Of a stretch of DNA of 64,000 nucleotides, positions 11,930 to 23,182 are shown in pieces. Source of the DNA: Azadirachta indica (taxonomy: Eukaryota; Streptophyta; Magnoliopsida; Sapindales; Meliaceae); NCBI GenBank assembly GCA_022749755.1, contig CM040440.1, positions 8,729,269-8,793,268 on the forward strand, in the 5' to 3' direction. Numbering within the stretch: position 1 is the stretch's first letter; each line of letters begins with the position of its first letter. The notes under the pieces were generated by a model that searched no databases, was not told where the DNA came from, and worked only from the letters and a program-made list of their open reading frames with translations. The translations under genes were made by a program, and so were the position numbers.

Positions 11930-12990
11930 CTAGAAAGGAATATAATCATTCTGGAGGTCATGATCTGTTTGAACTTTCAAGCAGTATGTCCTGTGAATAT
12001 GTACAGTTTGTTGAGAAAACTTGATTCCATTATCTATTTGTTCAATGTGTATTTCGTTTCTTGTTTCACCGTTTTCACTCTGCTGGGAAGAGATGCTATA
12101 CTGACTGTTAATATTTTCCTTTTGGCGTTCTGCATAATAGATGTTTTAGATTTGCTTCTCTCAATTTCCTGGAAACCTTCTTATAATATATATTGGCTTA
12201 TTCAACAGTATAACCGGTGGCATGAGGTTGATGAGCCCATTTCTTCTTTTATCAAATAAAATTTTTGTTAATTAAATTAAGCTACATGCTCTAATTTATT
12301 ACCTGAGTATTATGCACGAGTATTTTGCTCCTAAATTTGTGTGTTCATCCCTTTCTCCATAATAAAATGTTTCTGTTGATAGATGATAATTGGAAAAAAT
12401 TTTGAGTTTTTAAAATATGATATAATATATATTTTATTCTCATAATTTAAAAATTAACTAAATAATTTTTATTTTATGAAATAAATAAATTGTATTTTAT
12501 AATAAGTATTGTTTTAATTTTATTGATAACTTATTTTAAGTACGTTATTAATATTAAATAAAAGTTAAATATGTGATTTTTAAATTACTTGAGATTAAAA
12601 TATACATTTAATAATATTTTAAAAATTCAACAATAATTTTCCCTTAATAACTAATATAAATTGCACTAAGAAGAAGCATTCAAAATGTAACAACTAATCA
12701 AATATTCCATTCTTGCATTTCATTCCTGAAATTTATTGCTGATTCATGTATTTATTTTATGGAACTAATTGGTGGTGGTAAACATTTTCATTCCCGAATT
12801 TTTTTAAGTAATAAATTAAAATATATTTAGATAATTTTAATAAATTAGTCTCCAACTTAAGATACTATTTTTTTAGTTTCAGATGAGTGTTGCTAACGTG
12901 AAGATGTAATTGATAAAATTGATAAAATTATGTCTTAATTTACTGTTTTGATAAAATATAGGGACGAAAATATCTATTACCTCATTGTTC
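11930..12990. other. Gene-free spacer between metacaspase and RAF2-like gene
   Basis: The first 300-400 bases are probably the metacaspase 3' UTR. A 99-codon open frame at 11960-12259 is hydrophobic and lies in that UTR, and it matches no family I know. The rest is A/T-rich without recognisable features. Confidence 0.5.
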
Positions 12991-12996
12991 GAATAA

Positions 12997-13005
12997 TGAC
13001 GTGGC
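12997..13005 (+). promoter_or_regulatory. ABRE-like motif upstream of RAF2-like gene
   Basis: TGACGTGGC contains ACGTGGC, the core bound by ABF/AREB-type bZIP factors. It lies about 175 bases before the ATG at 13179, within promoter or leader. The known Arabidopsis relative SDIRIP1 is linked to abscisic acid and salt responses, so the site is plausible, but function is inferred. Confidence 0.35.
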
Positions 13006-13178
13006 AAAATCCCATCCCCACCACGAACCCGCCAGCAGTAATTACCGAACCGAAGAAGCAAACCGGTCCAAAACTAGACTCTCTCAACCACTGGATAAGC
13101 TAAACCCCACAGAAAGTATTCTCCTCTCCTTGTTCTCAGCTCCCGTGGACTCTCTGTGCTTACTGTACACTCGCTTCA

Positions 13179-15075
13179 ATGGCCACAACCACTCACCTTA
13201 GCTTCTGTCTCGTCGCCCCCCGTCTCTCTCCTCCACGTCACCACCACTTCTGTGAGTTGTTCTCCTTTCAATCTCAGAGTAGACTTCCTGTGGGAATAAC
13301 AAAAACTAAGGCTGTGGGCAGTGATATGTTGGGTGATTTTGGAGCAAGAGACCCGTTTCCAGCTGAAGTAGAAAGTGCTTTTGCTGAGAAAGTGTTAGGA
13401 AACGTTGATACCGAGCACAAAATACTTATTCCGAATGTCTCTGCTTTATCTCTTGCTCAACAAGAGTGCTCTCCAGTGTCTCCCCTGCAAAGTCCTATGT
13501 CTGTCGACGATGCGCAGATGTTGTTGAGGAAGGTGATTTTCCAAGGCCTATTTCCTCTGTTTTTGCCTTATAATTTATAAAAGAAAATTAATTTTTAAGC
13601 TATTGAAGAAGGTGAAATGACCCTTGGCCACTTGCCCATGCCTATATTTTGGCACTATGTTTAACACTCTAAAACGCATGCTATATCTTTTCTCGTTAGA
13701 TGTAAAAAATGTGATTTTTTTAGTCAGTTTGTTCTTAGATTCTTTATAAACTAGACATATTTAAACATATGTTTTGGCATTTGAAAGAAATGGGACATAC
13801 TGAAATTCATCTGGCTTCTCAGTAAGAAATGGGTTTTACACAGCTTATTGACACCGTTTGTGAGGTGGTAGTTGTGAATTGTGATGTAATAATTTTCAGT
13901 TTCCATATTTTGAAGACTGAAAATGTGGAAATAGTGAACTTAATGGAGCCTTTGTTTAAATTTTATTTCAATGGTAGAACTTTTGAAAAGGATAGATAAA
14001 GGACCCTCAGAATATTTTATTTGTCTTATAATATGAACTCTGAAATCAAAACAGCATGTGAAGTGAATGTTTGCTGTTTGGATAAAAAGTTACAACCTTA
14101 ATAAGAATTTCCATCTTTGAGGCCAAGGGTATGGAAAATACGGACTACTTATTGAGTTTTAAACTCAAAGTTTTAGAATCTTAGGCATTTTTCTATAGTT
14201 TGGGACATTTAGTTCGTTACCTAATAGATCACCTGTTATATTGGCTGGTTTTTAGTCTCCTCTATGCCAGATAATTTGAGCGAATATTCTCAAGATTTGT
14301 CTCTATTTGAGGCTTATGGTTCAATGATCAGAGCCTTTAAGTAGTCAATTCCCCATTATGTCTGCGTTCCAATTTATGTGATTTTTCACTAAGATGAATT
14401 ACACACATTTTTTTTTTTTTCGCTTAAAATCCTCATACTGGAATGAGATCAAATAATTCTCTCCCTTCTCTGACAAGCACTTAATTGTTTCTAGTCCTCC
14501 ATGATGGAAAACCAAAGGAAAGATGATGGCTCCTGATTTTGATTTGCTTTCTTGTTTATAAACGAAAATCTTTGTTGTGCATTGGTTGGTTCACTTCAAT
14601 GTTTTCAGAATTGATGTAAACAAATAATTTTTGCATTTTTGTCATTAAAAAGAATTAAGTTTGTGACATCAGGTTGTTGGCTGGAGACTTTTGGAAGAAG
14701 AAGGTGGACTTAAACTACAATGCTTGTGGAAGTTGAGAGATTTTAAATGTGGGGTTGAACTTGTAAATAGGATATTCAAGGTTACAGAAGCTACAGGCCA
14801 TTTTCCAAATATTCACTTGGAACTGCCCGGTCAAGTTAGAGCTGAACTATGGACATCTTCCATAGGTAAACTTTTCATTTCAAATTTTCCACCTATTTCA
14901 GTATCTGATCATAGTTGGGCATTTTGTGTACAATTGCACGTGTTCCTACACAGCTCTTTGAAAATTTTGTCATTTACATGCAGGAGGCTTGAGCATGAAT
15001 GATTTCATTGTAGCTGCGAAAATAGATAAGATAAAAACATCAGACCTTGTTCCCAGAAAAAGAATTTGGGCATAG
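13179..15075 (+). CDS. RAF2: Plastid pterin-4a-carbinolamine dehydratase-like protein (RAF2/SDIRIP1)
   Basis: Three exons: 13179-13532, 14673-14865 and 14984-15075, giving 212 residues. Residues 1 to about 50 are rich in Ser, Pro, Arg and His and look like a chloroplast transit peptide. The conserved plant block DMLGDFGARDPFP follows. The pterin dehydratase/DCoH fold occupies about 100-212, with GVELVNRIFKVTEATGHFPN (the family's E..H.P region) and the ending GGLSMNDFIVAAKIDKIKTS..PRKRIWA. The sequence follows Arabidopsis At5g51110 closely, described both as Rubisco assembly factor 2 and as the SDIR1-interacting protein SDIRIP1. Family knowledge: it helps assemble Rubisco in the stroma. Whether it keeps dehydratase activity is not visible. 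All introns are GT..AG and intron 1 is 1.1 kb. Confidence 0.94.
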
Positions 15076-16096
15076 CTGTACCGTTGTTCTTTGTTTCCCG
15101 GCAGAAGACAAAGATCTGTTCTGTCTGCTTGCAAGGTCTTTTTCTGCACCCAAAGCAACAAACAAGGGGCTCAAGTTGTGACAATTTTATGAGAACAACA
15201 TTTTTCTTCCTATTCTTATTCTTAACTTGTGCATATGAGCAATTATTTATTTTACTTTCTCTGGTTTCTCTATTTACAGCTTCCATCTTTTCATCCCTTT
15301 TGATGTTTTGTTTCATTTCTGAAATCAAGGTATTGTACTAATGCAAGTCCTGTGGAGAGTGATTTCGTTCACAATTTAAAAAGCATGGGTGTGCCCTACA
15401 TTCTGGTTGAAGATACAAAAAAAAGTTCCCATCTCCTTCAAGCTGCCACTTCTAAATTTGAATCACCATGCCCATGTATAATTTTTATGCTCTGTAGATT
15501 ACAGATGAAAGTATGCTAAGCATTATACAACTCGAGATTAAGAATTCCAAAACTCAGGATCGTTTTATATTCTTCCAATTTCTTAAAACCCCTTAGTTTA
15601 AACCCAAAGTTTTTTTTAAAAAAAAAAGAAGCCTAAGCCTAAACATATTTATCCAATCACGTAAAGCAATCTCATCAGTTGGTGGGTACCAATTCTTCTA
15701 ATCAGTTGGACCGCTTAATATAAATTAGAAAATGGGAATCGATGCTGACAGTAGAATTGGGAGGAATTTGATTGATATTATTATTAAAAAATTGGAGATA
15801 AAAATTGATGAAATGATAAGACACGTAATGTCGACATGTTGTGGCATTTTCCGCTATAAGATTGTTCTAGATGTCCTAGAAGAGTACTGCACTTCGTGTG
15901 CAGTACACACGCAGTACTCAAATGTATTGTGATACTCGTAGTACAACACTAGGAGAGTTGAGTTAGCCTACTTGTTCAGAGTCGTCTATCTCGTACTATC
16001 AATCAATTTTTGTAGTGCGGTTTCGTTAATTTAGTACGTAATCTTTAAGACTTGTCTCCGCTTCACCTGCTGTTATATAGTTTGAGACATAGAAGC
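15076..16096. other. Spacer between RAF2-like and FSD2 genes
   Basis: It holds the RAF2 3' UTR, an A-rich stretch near 15605-15630 and the FSD2 promoter. A 66-codon open frame at 15732-15932 has no recognisable domain. The string AGTACTGCAC..GTGCAGTAC near 15880-15915 is a short imperfect palindrome of unknown meaning. Confidence 0.45.
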
Positions 16097-18188
16097 ATGG
16101 CTGCAGCAGCTACGCCCACTAGGTCTATTTGGTTGACGGGCCAAGGTAGCAACTCGCTTGCTTTATTTTCCTTTTCTATTTCTCTGTAACGCTGATTTAA
16201 TAGTTGTTTAGTAACAGGAATTGGTCGACGGACTCCGGGTTTGCAATATCAGCGGAGAAACAACAAGGTTCGTTCTTACCTGGTTTATTTAGTGTGTAAT
16301 TTGTGAAAAACTGTGTGTACTAATATTGTTCGAAGAAATGCCTGTTTATGATGCAAAGTTGGCTTATCAGATGTCGCAGAGGAAGGCTGGTTCCGGTAAA
16401 ATTTCAGCTAAATTTGAGCTGAAACCTCCACCTTATCCACTGGTAAGATTTACATGTGAGAACAGAAAACCAATCGATTATTGATTGCTATATAATTTGT
16501 GGGTGTCACCTGGAATTAATCCATGTTTTTGTGAGTATCAGCATTGCCTTTTTGTTCTGAGTTTATTCTTTAGAAACAGGAAAACAGTTACCAAGTGTCT
16601 GAGCTTTTTTAGAGCCCACTAGAAGGAAGAATCTTTTCGGCTTGCTTATCAAATTTGTATTTGGCTGGCAGAATGCTTTGGAGCCGCATATGAGCCGGGA
16701 CACTCTGGAGTATCACTGGGGAAAGCACCACAGAGCTTATGTAGACAATCTGAACAAGCAAATTGCAGGAACAGAGTTAGATGGTGGAATGTCATTGGAA
16801 GACGTGGTTCTTCTTACATACAATAAAGGTGACATGCTTCCATCTTTCAATAATGCTGCTCAGGTATGTTATGCGTTGTATCATATTATCGTTTATCTTT
16901 GTGCTGAATTATTATAAATACCATTTGGCCAAAAATCTTTATTTTCATAATTAACTTGTCAATATGCTGTAGGAGACTTCTGGTCATAGGTGTTTAAAAT
17001 AATAATTTAAGAAATCACCTATGAAATAAATGTTTTATCCCCTGTAATTCTACTTGTATTTAGTGTGATAATTTGCACAAGACAATGCCAGCCAACTTCA
17101 TCAATGCGTCTCTTGTTCTGTTGAGAAGTCATTTCATCTCCTCAATTTCAATAGCAAAGCTCCACAAATTTAGATTACTACTTTTCATCTGCATTCAGGC
17201 CTGGAACCATGAGTTCTTTTGGGAATCAATGAAACCAGGTGGTGGCGGGAAGCCATCTGGTGAGCTTCTAGAATTGATTGAAAGGGATTTTGGTTCTTTT
17301 GAAAGATTTCTTGAGGAATTCAAGTCAGCTGCAGCCACACAGTTTGGTTCTGGTTGGGCTTGGCTTGTGTGTAAGCGACCTATGTACCTCTTGCCTTTTG
17401 TATTTGTTTTCTCCACATTTGAAATGGATTTGACATGTTCTTCCTTTTGTTTGTTTAATGTAGACAAAGCAAATAGACTTGATGTTGATAATGCGGTGAA
17501 TCCTCTGCCATCAGAAAAGGATAAGAAACTTGTAGTGGTGAAGAGCCCCAATGCTGTGAATCCTCTTGTCTGGGATTACTCCGTGAGTACTTACTGTCAC
17601 TGTCTTACCAAAGTAATCCAAATTTATGCCTAACATATCCATCCACAATGTCATATTTTATTGGTATGTCAATTCTGATATTTTGTTTCTCTATATATCT
17701 GATGACATTGTTGTCGAACTTGCAGCCGCTCCTTACCATTGACGTTTGGGAGGTAAACATTTACCCTTTCAACTAATTGAGGAGGAAATTCAGTATATTA
17801 AACTTTTTTATCAGAATATGTTTTAATTTAGCCGATTACTAATCTACAATTGGATTTCTGTTGAATCAACAGCATGCTTATTACCTCGATTTTCAGGTGA
17901 GGCTTCATTAGTTAATGAATTATTATTGTGTTACAATCGTAGGTTGAAACTAATAGCTATCTCATGGTTTCCTTGCAGAATCGACGACCTGATTACATAT
18001 CAGTTTTTATGGACAAGCTTGTATCATGGGAAGCAGTAAGTAAAAGACTGGAAATTGCCAAGGCTCGAGCTAAAGAGAGAGAATTGGAAGAAGAGAAGAA
18101 GAAAAGAGAAGAAGATGCGGACAAACCAGAAGACGAAGCTGTAAGGGTATATGTAGACGGCGATGCGGATGGGTCAGAGTCCGAGTGA
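16097..18188 (+). CDS. FSD2: Plastid iron superoxide dismutase FSD2
   Basis: Nine exons: 16097-16145, 16218-16267, 16371-16442, 16672-16863, 17199-17370, 17464-17582, 17726-17752, 17873-17896 and 17979-18188, giving 304 residues (AtFSD2 about 305). It converts superoxide to hydrogen peroxide and oxygen. Residues 1 to about 45 are a plastid transit peptide. The four iron ligands are present: His72 (EYHWGKHH), His125 (AWNHEFFW), Asp224 and His228 (DVWEHAYY). The C-terminus has a Lys/Glu-rich coiled-coil-like run and an acidic tail (about 265-304), a feature of FSD2 that FSD3 lacks. In Arabidopsis FSD2 pairs with FSD3 in plastid nucleoids as a component (PAP9) of the plastid RNA polymerase. Exons 7 and 8 are only 27 and 24 bases. 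The start of exon 3 could shift by a few codons. Confidence 0.95.
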
Positions 18189-19297
18189 ATGTTAACCGTT
18201 TGTTTGTCGGTAATAATAGTAGCCTTGAGAATTTAGCTACCTGTGGCCTTGCTATTATCTTTCATTGTTGTATTATAGAGGCGTTGGGGGAATGAATAAC
18301 ACAGGATGATATTCATAAGGCATTCATAAAATCACTTTTAATTATTCTCTTCAAGATATAATGATCTCAAGCTGTAATGGCTAAACTAAAGATGCTCTTT
18401 CAAATATAAAATCCTTGAACACAATAATCAATTAATATTCTCTTAATAACTTTGAACATCACATCTTTCTTTACATATATATGGTTAAAATATAATATGA
18501 CATATATTTATGGATATACATGTATTTTTTTTTTTTTATTGAAACGTCTCTTTATAACTTTTTTTAAATAATGTAATTTTCATAACATATTATTTATCAT
18601 ATTAAAATTATATTAATGTGATTATATCAATAAATACATTTTAAAATATAAATATACACTTAACATTATATTAATATAATTAGTGGTTACACTAATAAAT
18701 GTATTTTAAAATATTCTGTCTATTCATAGAATATATAACAAGAGGTCAGTTTAAGCCGCGGTATACAATTTATATTTCATTAAAACTTGGTTTATTGCGT
18801 AGTGTCATCAATGGCGGAGGGTCCTTAATGGCTTCTAAGTCTCAAATTTTTTTTTAATTTTTATTATAATATTTATATTTTGAGTTTATATATAATTTAG
18901 TCTTTATATTTTATAAAATGATTCATTTACTTCTTAATTTATTAATTATTTTTAAAATATTAATCGATTAATTTTACTTTTTAAATATTTTATCCCACAT
19001 ATTTATTTCAAAACAAAAAATCTGCTATTTTTTTTTCCATGCACGAACAGAAGAGAATATTGGAAATTGGTGATGCTGATCAGATTTACATAAAGAATTA
19101 AAAGTTCGAAGCAAAGTTAGAAGAGATCTGTGCATGGTGAAGGGATCGGAGTAATTCTTGTTTTCTTTTCTTTTTCTTAATTCGTATTTATGTGTGTTGT
19201 TCACTATACTTCTGTACAGTAATTTTACACTGAAAAAGATAAGTAAGAAATGTAGAAGGAAAAAAGCTTGTCAGAAAAATCATTCTTCCATTTCTCA
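18189..19297. other. Gene-free A+T-rich spacer between convergent FSD2 and CDC20-like genes
   Basis: The 3' ends of the two genes face each other here. The sequence is A/T-rich with T runs near 18528-18538. I see no gene or structured repeat. Confidence 0.55.
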
Positions 19298-22142
19298 TCA
19301 TCTTATGAGGGATGTCTTTAGAGATAGAAGACCGTCGAGATGTGAAACAGAATCTTCACGGGCAGGTGGACCAAAAACGTCCCAAAATCGAAGAGTCTCA
19401 TCCGCACCAGCTGATGCCACAGTTAGGCCATTAGGGCTCTGCAACACAGCAATATTGAGATGTTAGTTAGATTCATTTATTTTACGAATACATTCTGCTG
19501 GATTCTAAACTTAGAAGTTGTTAGGTTTTCAAACCTGGCAAAGCTCCAGAATTCTGGAGTTTTGAGGCTGTAACTCTCCTAATTTGGTCATCTGAGGGTA
19601 TTTCCACAAGCATAATCTGTTTCCATCCCCGCTTGAACTGAAGCCATGGCCACTCAGTATCTCTTTGTGATGCCTGTTCCATTCCAGTCCACAAATCTGC
19701 GCACGTAACATCAAATTACAAAAGTTATGCTAAAGCCAAACATCTGATAGTTTCAGTCTAAGAATAACTTGCAAGAAAAATGAGGGAATTATTTCACTAC
19801 TTTCCTGTGCCTTGGTATCTATATTGCTGATGCATTTTCCCTTTTGCAGATTCCATATCTTAATACACCCATCTTGTGTGCCTCCTCCGGAGGCAAGCAC
19901 ATTAAACTGATAAGGGCACCATGCAAGAGCCTTGACTGCAGCACGATGGTCATTGAATCGGTGTAAGTAATTTGGGGAACTCATTTTAGAAGGTTCCCAT
20001 ATGTAGACAAGATTATCATCCCCACCACTTGCCAGCAGATTGCCTTCATTAGACCATTTCAATCCACACACTTCTCCGTCATGTGCTTTTATGCAAGAAG
20101 TTGCGCTATTTGATATTCTTACTGCAAATGCATGGAAAAAGTAGAAAGATCAATGGAAGATTGATTCATAATTTGAATAGCTAAAAGGTAAAGGAATGTA
20201 GTTTAGAAACCCATGAAAAGGATAGTGAAATTCAAGTACCATCATGATTAATGATGGATTTATCTTGGCTCCCTGATGTTAAAATGTGATTGTTCCAATG
20301 ATTCCATGATGCAGTTGCTACTCTTCCTTCATGACCCTCTAGGTTTCTAACCTGCAGGTGAAAAGTAAAATTGTGCTTTCAATAATCTCATTCGGAGTCT
20401 AGAACACTAAATTGATCATAAAAGGCAGTGAGAAAGAGAAAGGAGTAGAGGTTTACAAGTTTTGAAGTCTCAGCATCCCAGAGTTGAAGTTTTGATTCCA
20501 TATATCCAACAGAAAGATTTCTGGCATCCTGTGACCAGGATACACTTGTAGGGTGATCAGTCCCCTCAGAAACTTCCAACAACTTTTGTACCTTCCCGCT
20601 CTCCCCTTTCCAAAGATAAAGCTCCTGACCCAAAGCAATAGCAAGAATGTTGTTTCTTCCCCAATCCACAATGTTCAAATAATAGTCATTCCTTAGATTT
20701 GGTGCCTCCAGAATCCTAGCTTCTTTCTGCAGACAACATTAATCAAATTATCTTTATAACCATCATAATATTCCTGTTGTTAAGCCCATAGTAGATGACC
20801 CAAATGCAAAAACTACAGATGCACATAATCTCTATGAGTGAGATGTATGGCTTCCCTTTCTCTCAATCTATTCTAAATGATAGTAACTTTAATCTAAAAT
20901 GAAAGGCATGCTTATTCAAACTTCCCAATTGACAGGCAGAGGTCAACCTTCAGCGTGCATGTCAGCTTTCTAAAGATAGTTTGATAACTATCTAAAAAGT
21001 AACCCACATATTGAAATTTAGATATGTCATGATCAACCATTGCAACCAGAAAGCACCAAAACGCTATAATGTTCCTCAGATATATAAAAATAGAACCATG
21101 TTTATGAACTGTCACTATAGCGACTGTAAAGTCTTTTGATAATAATTGATATAATTAGAAGAGACGTGTACCTTGGGCAAGCGTCGAGGCTGGCATCGCT
21201 TGGGAATATTTCTCAGTTCATTGGCATCCTCCCTTCTCAATTCATCGATGCCATAATTTGACTTTCTACATGATTTGGAGCTTCCCCTGAAGACCAACAT
21301 CCTAAATGGTCTCCCTTCTGAATCCAAAGTCAAATTCTCCGCCACTTTCTGCCGGTATGCATCCTATTTTGAAGAGCAAACAGAATCCATTAACCTAATT
21401 GTAGCTTCACTATATACAATTTAACGTATTGATCATGCCACATTTAGTAAAAGCCCTAGAATCCAAAACCCTAGGAGCAAGTTTCAACATATTCTTCATG
21501 TACCAAGCAAGAGAAACATAACACAGAACCAAAACACAATAACTGTAAAATTGACCCTAAGGAAAAGCCCAGAAACTATTTCATGTATTTGAATAAAGGC
21601 CAAATTACAAAAAACTGACTCGTCTATAAGCTCCAACAAAAAAATTTTGAAAACCCTAAAATTCAACTAAAAATGGATGAATATTCAAAAATAAAAAATT
21701 GAACGACCAAAAAACATAAATACCCAGGAATAACATATCCACGCAAGACTGAATTATGTTGTGGCATTGCATTAAACAATTAAAAACAACTTAAGAGAAA
21801 GAAGAAACATACACTGAAATTGGGATTGTGGTATTCCTTGGTTGTGTTGGTCAACAAACCGTGAGCTTGATCGAGATTCATCAAACTTCTGTTGGGTATA
21901 AACCGGTCTCCCTTTAACATATACCCAGAAGGCCAAACAACAAGACAAATTGACCAAAAAAGAAAAATTCAGTAAACCATAGAATTTTACAAATTCAAAC
22001 AACACGAAAAGAAAATTTGTGAAGAATCAAGAGAAGGGTAATTTGGTACCGGAAAATAAAAATCGACGGGGCTGCTTAGGAGTCTTCTTGGAGAGTACCA
22101 GTCAGTTTCGACTAGTCTCCTCAGTCTGCTTTCATAATCCAT
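19298..22142 (-). CDS. CDC20-like WD40 activator of the anaphase-promoting complex
   Basis: Eight exons fit homology: 22142-22050, 21911-21813, 21363-21172, 20726-20457, 20351-20240, 20121-19805, 19696-19535 and 19438-19298, giving 461 residues. It would recruit substrates to the APC/C ubiquitin ligase in mitosis. Seen: the C-box DRFIPNRS, the segment RMLVFRG, seven-bladed WD40 repeats (first [10 protein letters not shown], then [25 protein letters not shown] and [12 protein letters not shown]), and the C-terminal Ile-Arg tail (SLIR). Family knowledge: the C-box and IR tail dock onto the APC/C. It is divergent from Arabidopsis CDC20.1, and its N-terminus before the C-box is short (about 33 residues). 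Oddity: exon 6 ends at CAG followed by GAAAGT, so the donor has GA in place of GT (see findings). Without splicing there the frame stops at 19730 and the last WD repeats are lost. It may be a functional paralogue or an early pseudogene. Confidence 0.82.
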
Positions 22143-22159
22143 GGGGAGAATTCACAGTC

Positions 22160-22415
22160 TGAAACACAAATTCAAGCTTCCTTCTTTTGGTTGCGTGAAG
22201 AACAAGCAACCATTTGAAGAAATTCAGTGAAGGACCTAAACCGCGGTGATTCGATTTAGCGTAGTGATTTGATTTATAGCCGAGTGTTAGAAACGCAAAT
22301 TCAAGCTTCCTTCTTTTGGTTGCGTGAAGAACAAGCAAGCATTTGAAGAAATTCAGTGAGAGACCTAAACCGTTGTGATTTGATTTATAGCCGCGAAACA
22401 CTCGGGTCGGGCTAG
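22160..22415. repeat. Tandem duplication (~129-base unit) upstream of the CDC20-like start
   Basis: Two direct copies start at about 22160 and 22289. Both contain AAATTCAAGCTTCCTTCTTT, GGTTGCGTGAAGAACAAGCA, ATTTGAAGAAATTCAGTGA and GACCTAAACCG, differing at a few bases. The repeat begins only about 20 bases before the CDC20-like ATG, so it lies in the 5' leader or core promoter. Confidence 0.9.
22368..22375 (-). promoter_or_regulatory. Possible mitosis-specific (MSA-like) core
   Basis: On the minus strand the distal repeat copy reads CAACGGTT, which contains AACGG, the core bound by three-repeat MYB factors in G2/M genes. The proximal copy has CGCGG at the same place, so only one copy keeps the core. 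A role for a CDC20-like gene is plausible but inferred. The full consensus is not matched. Confidence 0.3.
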
Positions 22416-22574
22416 CGGGAATCCTACACTGTTGCGGACAGCCCAATATATAAAATATATTAATAATAAATTCACCCTTTTTTATGTAAATTTTTTTTTA
22501 TTTTATTGAATTAATATCATATTAAATAAATAACTCTAATAAAAACAAATTAGATACATTTATAATCACCTTAA

Positions 22575-22626
<52 letters not shown>

Positions 22627-23182
22627 GAATAATTTAATTGTTTAGTGTATTTTTAAGAGTGTTTCATGAAAAGTAATTTCTTGACTAATATTATTTTAAA
22701 TAATTTATTTTATTTATTAAGATGAAAAATTAAATTTAATTAAGCAGTTGCTCACGACATGAAATAAATATAAGACTAATTTAAGGTATATTCATAATTA
22801 TTATATTTTTATAAAAATTGTAAAAGTACACACATTAAAATATAAAATAAGCTCTCATATTTATTTTATGGTGAATTTTTAAATATCATTTAACGACTTA
22901 TTTTTCACGGTTATTAATTCACTTCTCATATAGTTATGGATTAAAAATTCTATCAGTTCAATCTCAAGTATAATTTGGTGGTAAGGGATCGTGTTGTATC
23001 TCAACTTTAACAAAATATGTAAAATTTTGATGTATTGTTTAAATTACGCTAAAAAAATTTAAACAAATAAAAATATATATGGGACAGGATTAAATTTTGA
23101 GAATGAAACATCACTTTCCACAATTATTCTTATACTGAAGCAATCACAAAGCACTTTAAGTGAAGCAATCAAAAAAGCACTC
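22416..23182. other. Gene-free spacer with a microsatellite
   Basis: A+T-rich DNA between the CDC20-like promoter and the 3' end of the peroxidase pseudogene. Apart from the (ATT)n tract at 22576-22624 I see no feature. Confidence 0.55.
22576..22624. repeat. (ATT)n microsatellite
   Basis: About 16 uninterrupted ATT units. Confidence 0.95.

Noticed and set aside
11960..12259. 99-codon hydrophobic frame after the metacaspase stop
   Set aside because: It lies where the 3' UTR is expected, and its composition fits T-rich DNA rather than a membrane protein family.
15732..15932. Small open frame and short palindrome before FSD2
   Set aside because: 66 codons without similarity. The palindrome is short and imperfect, with no known site.
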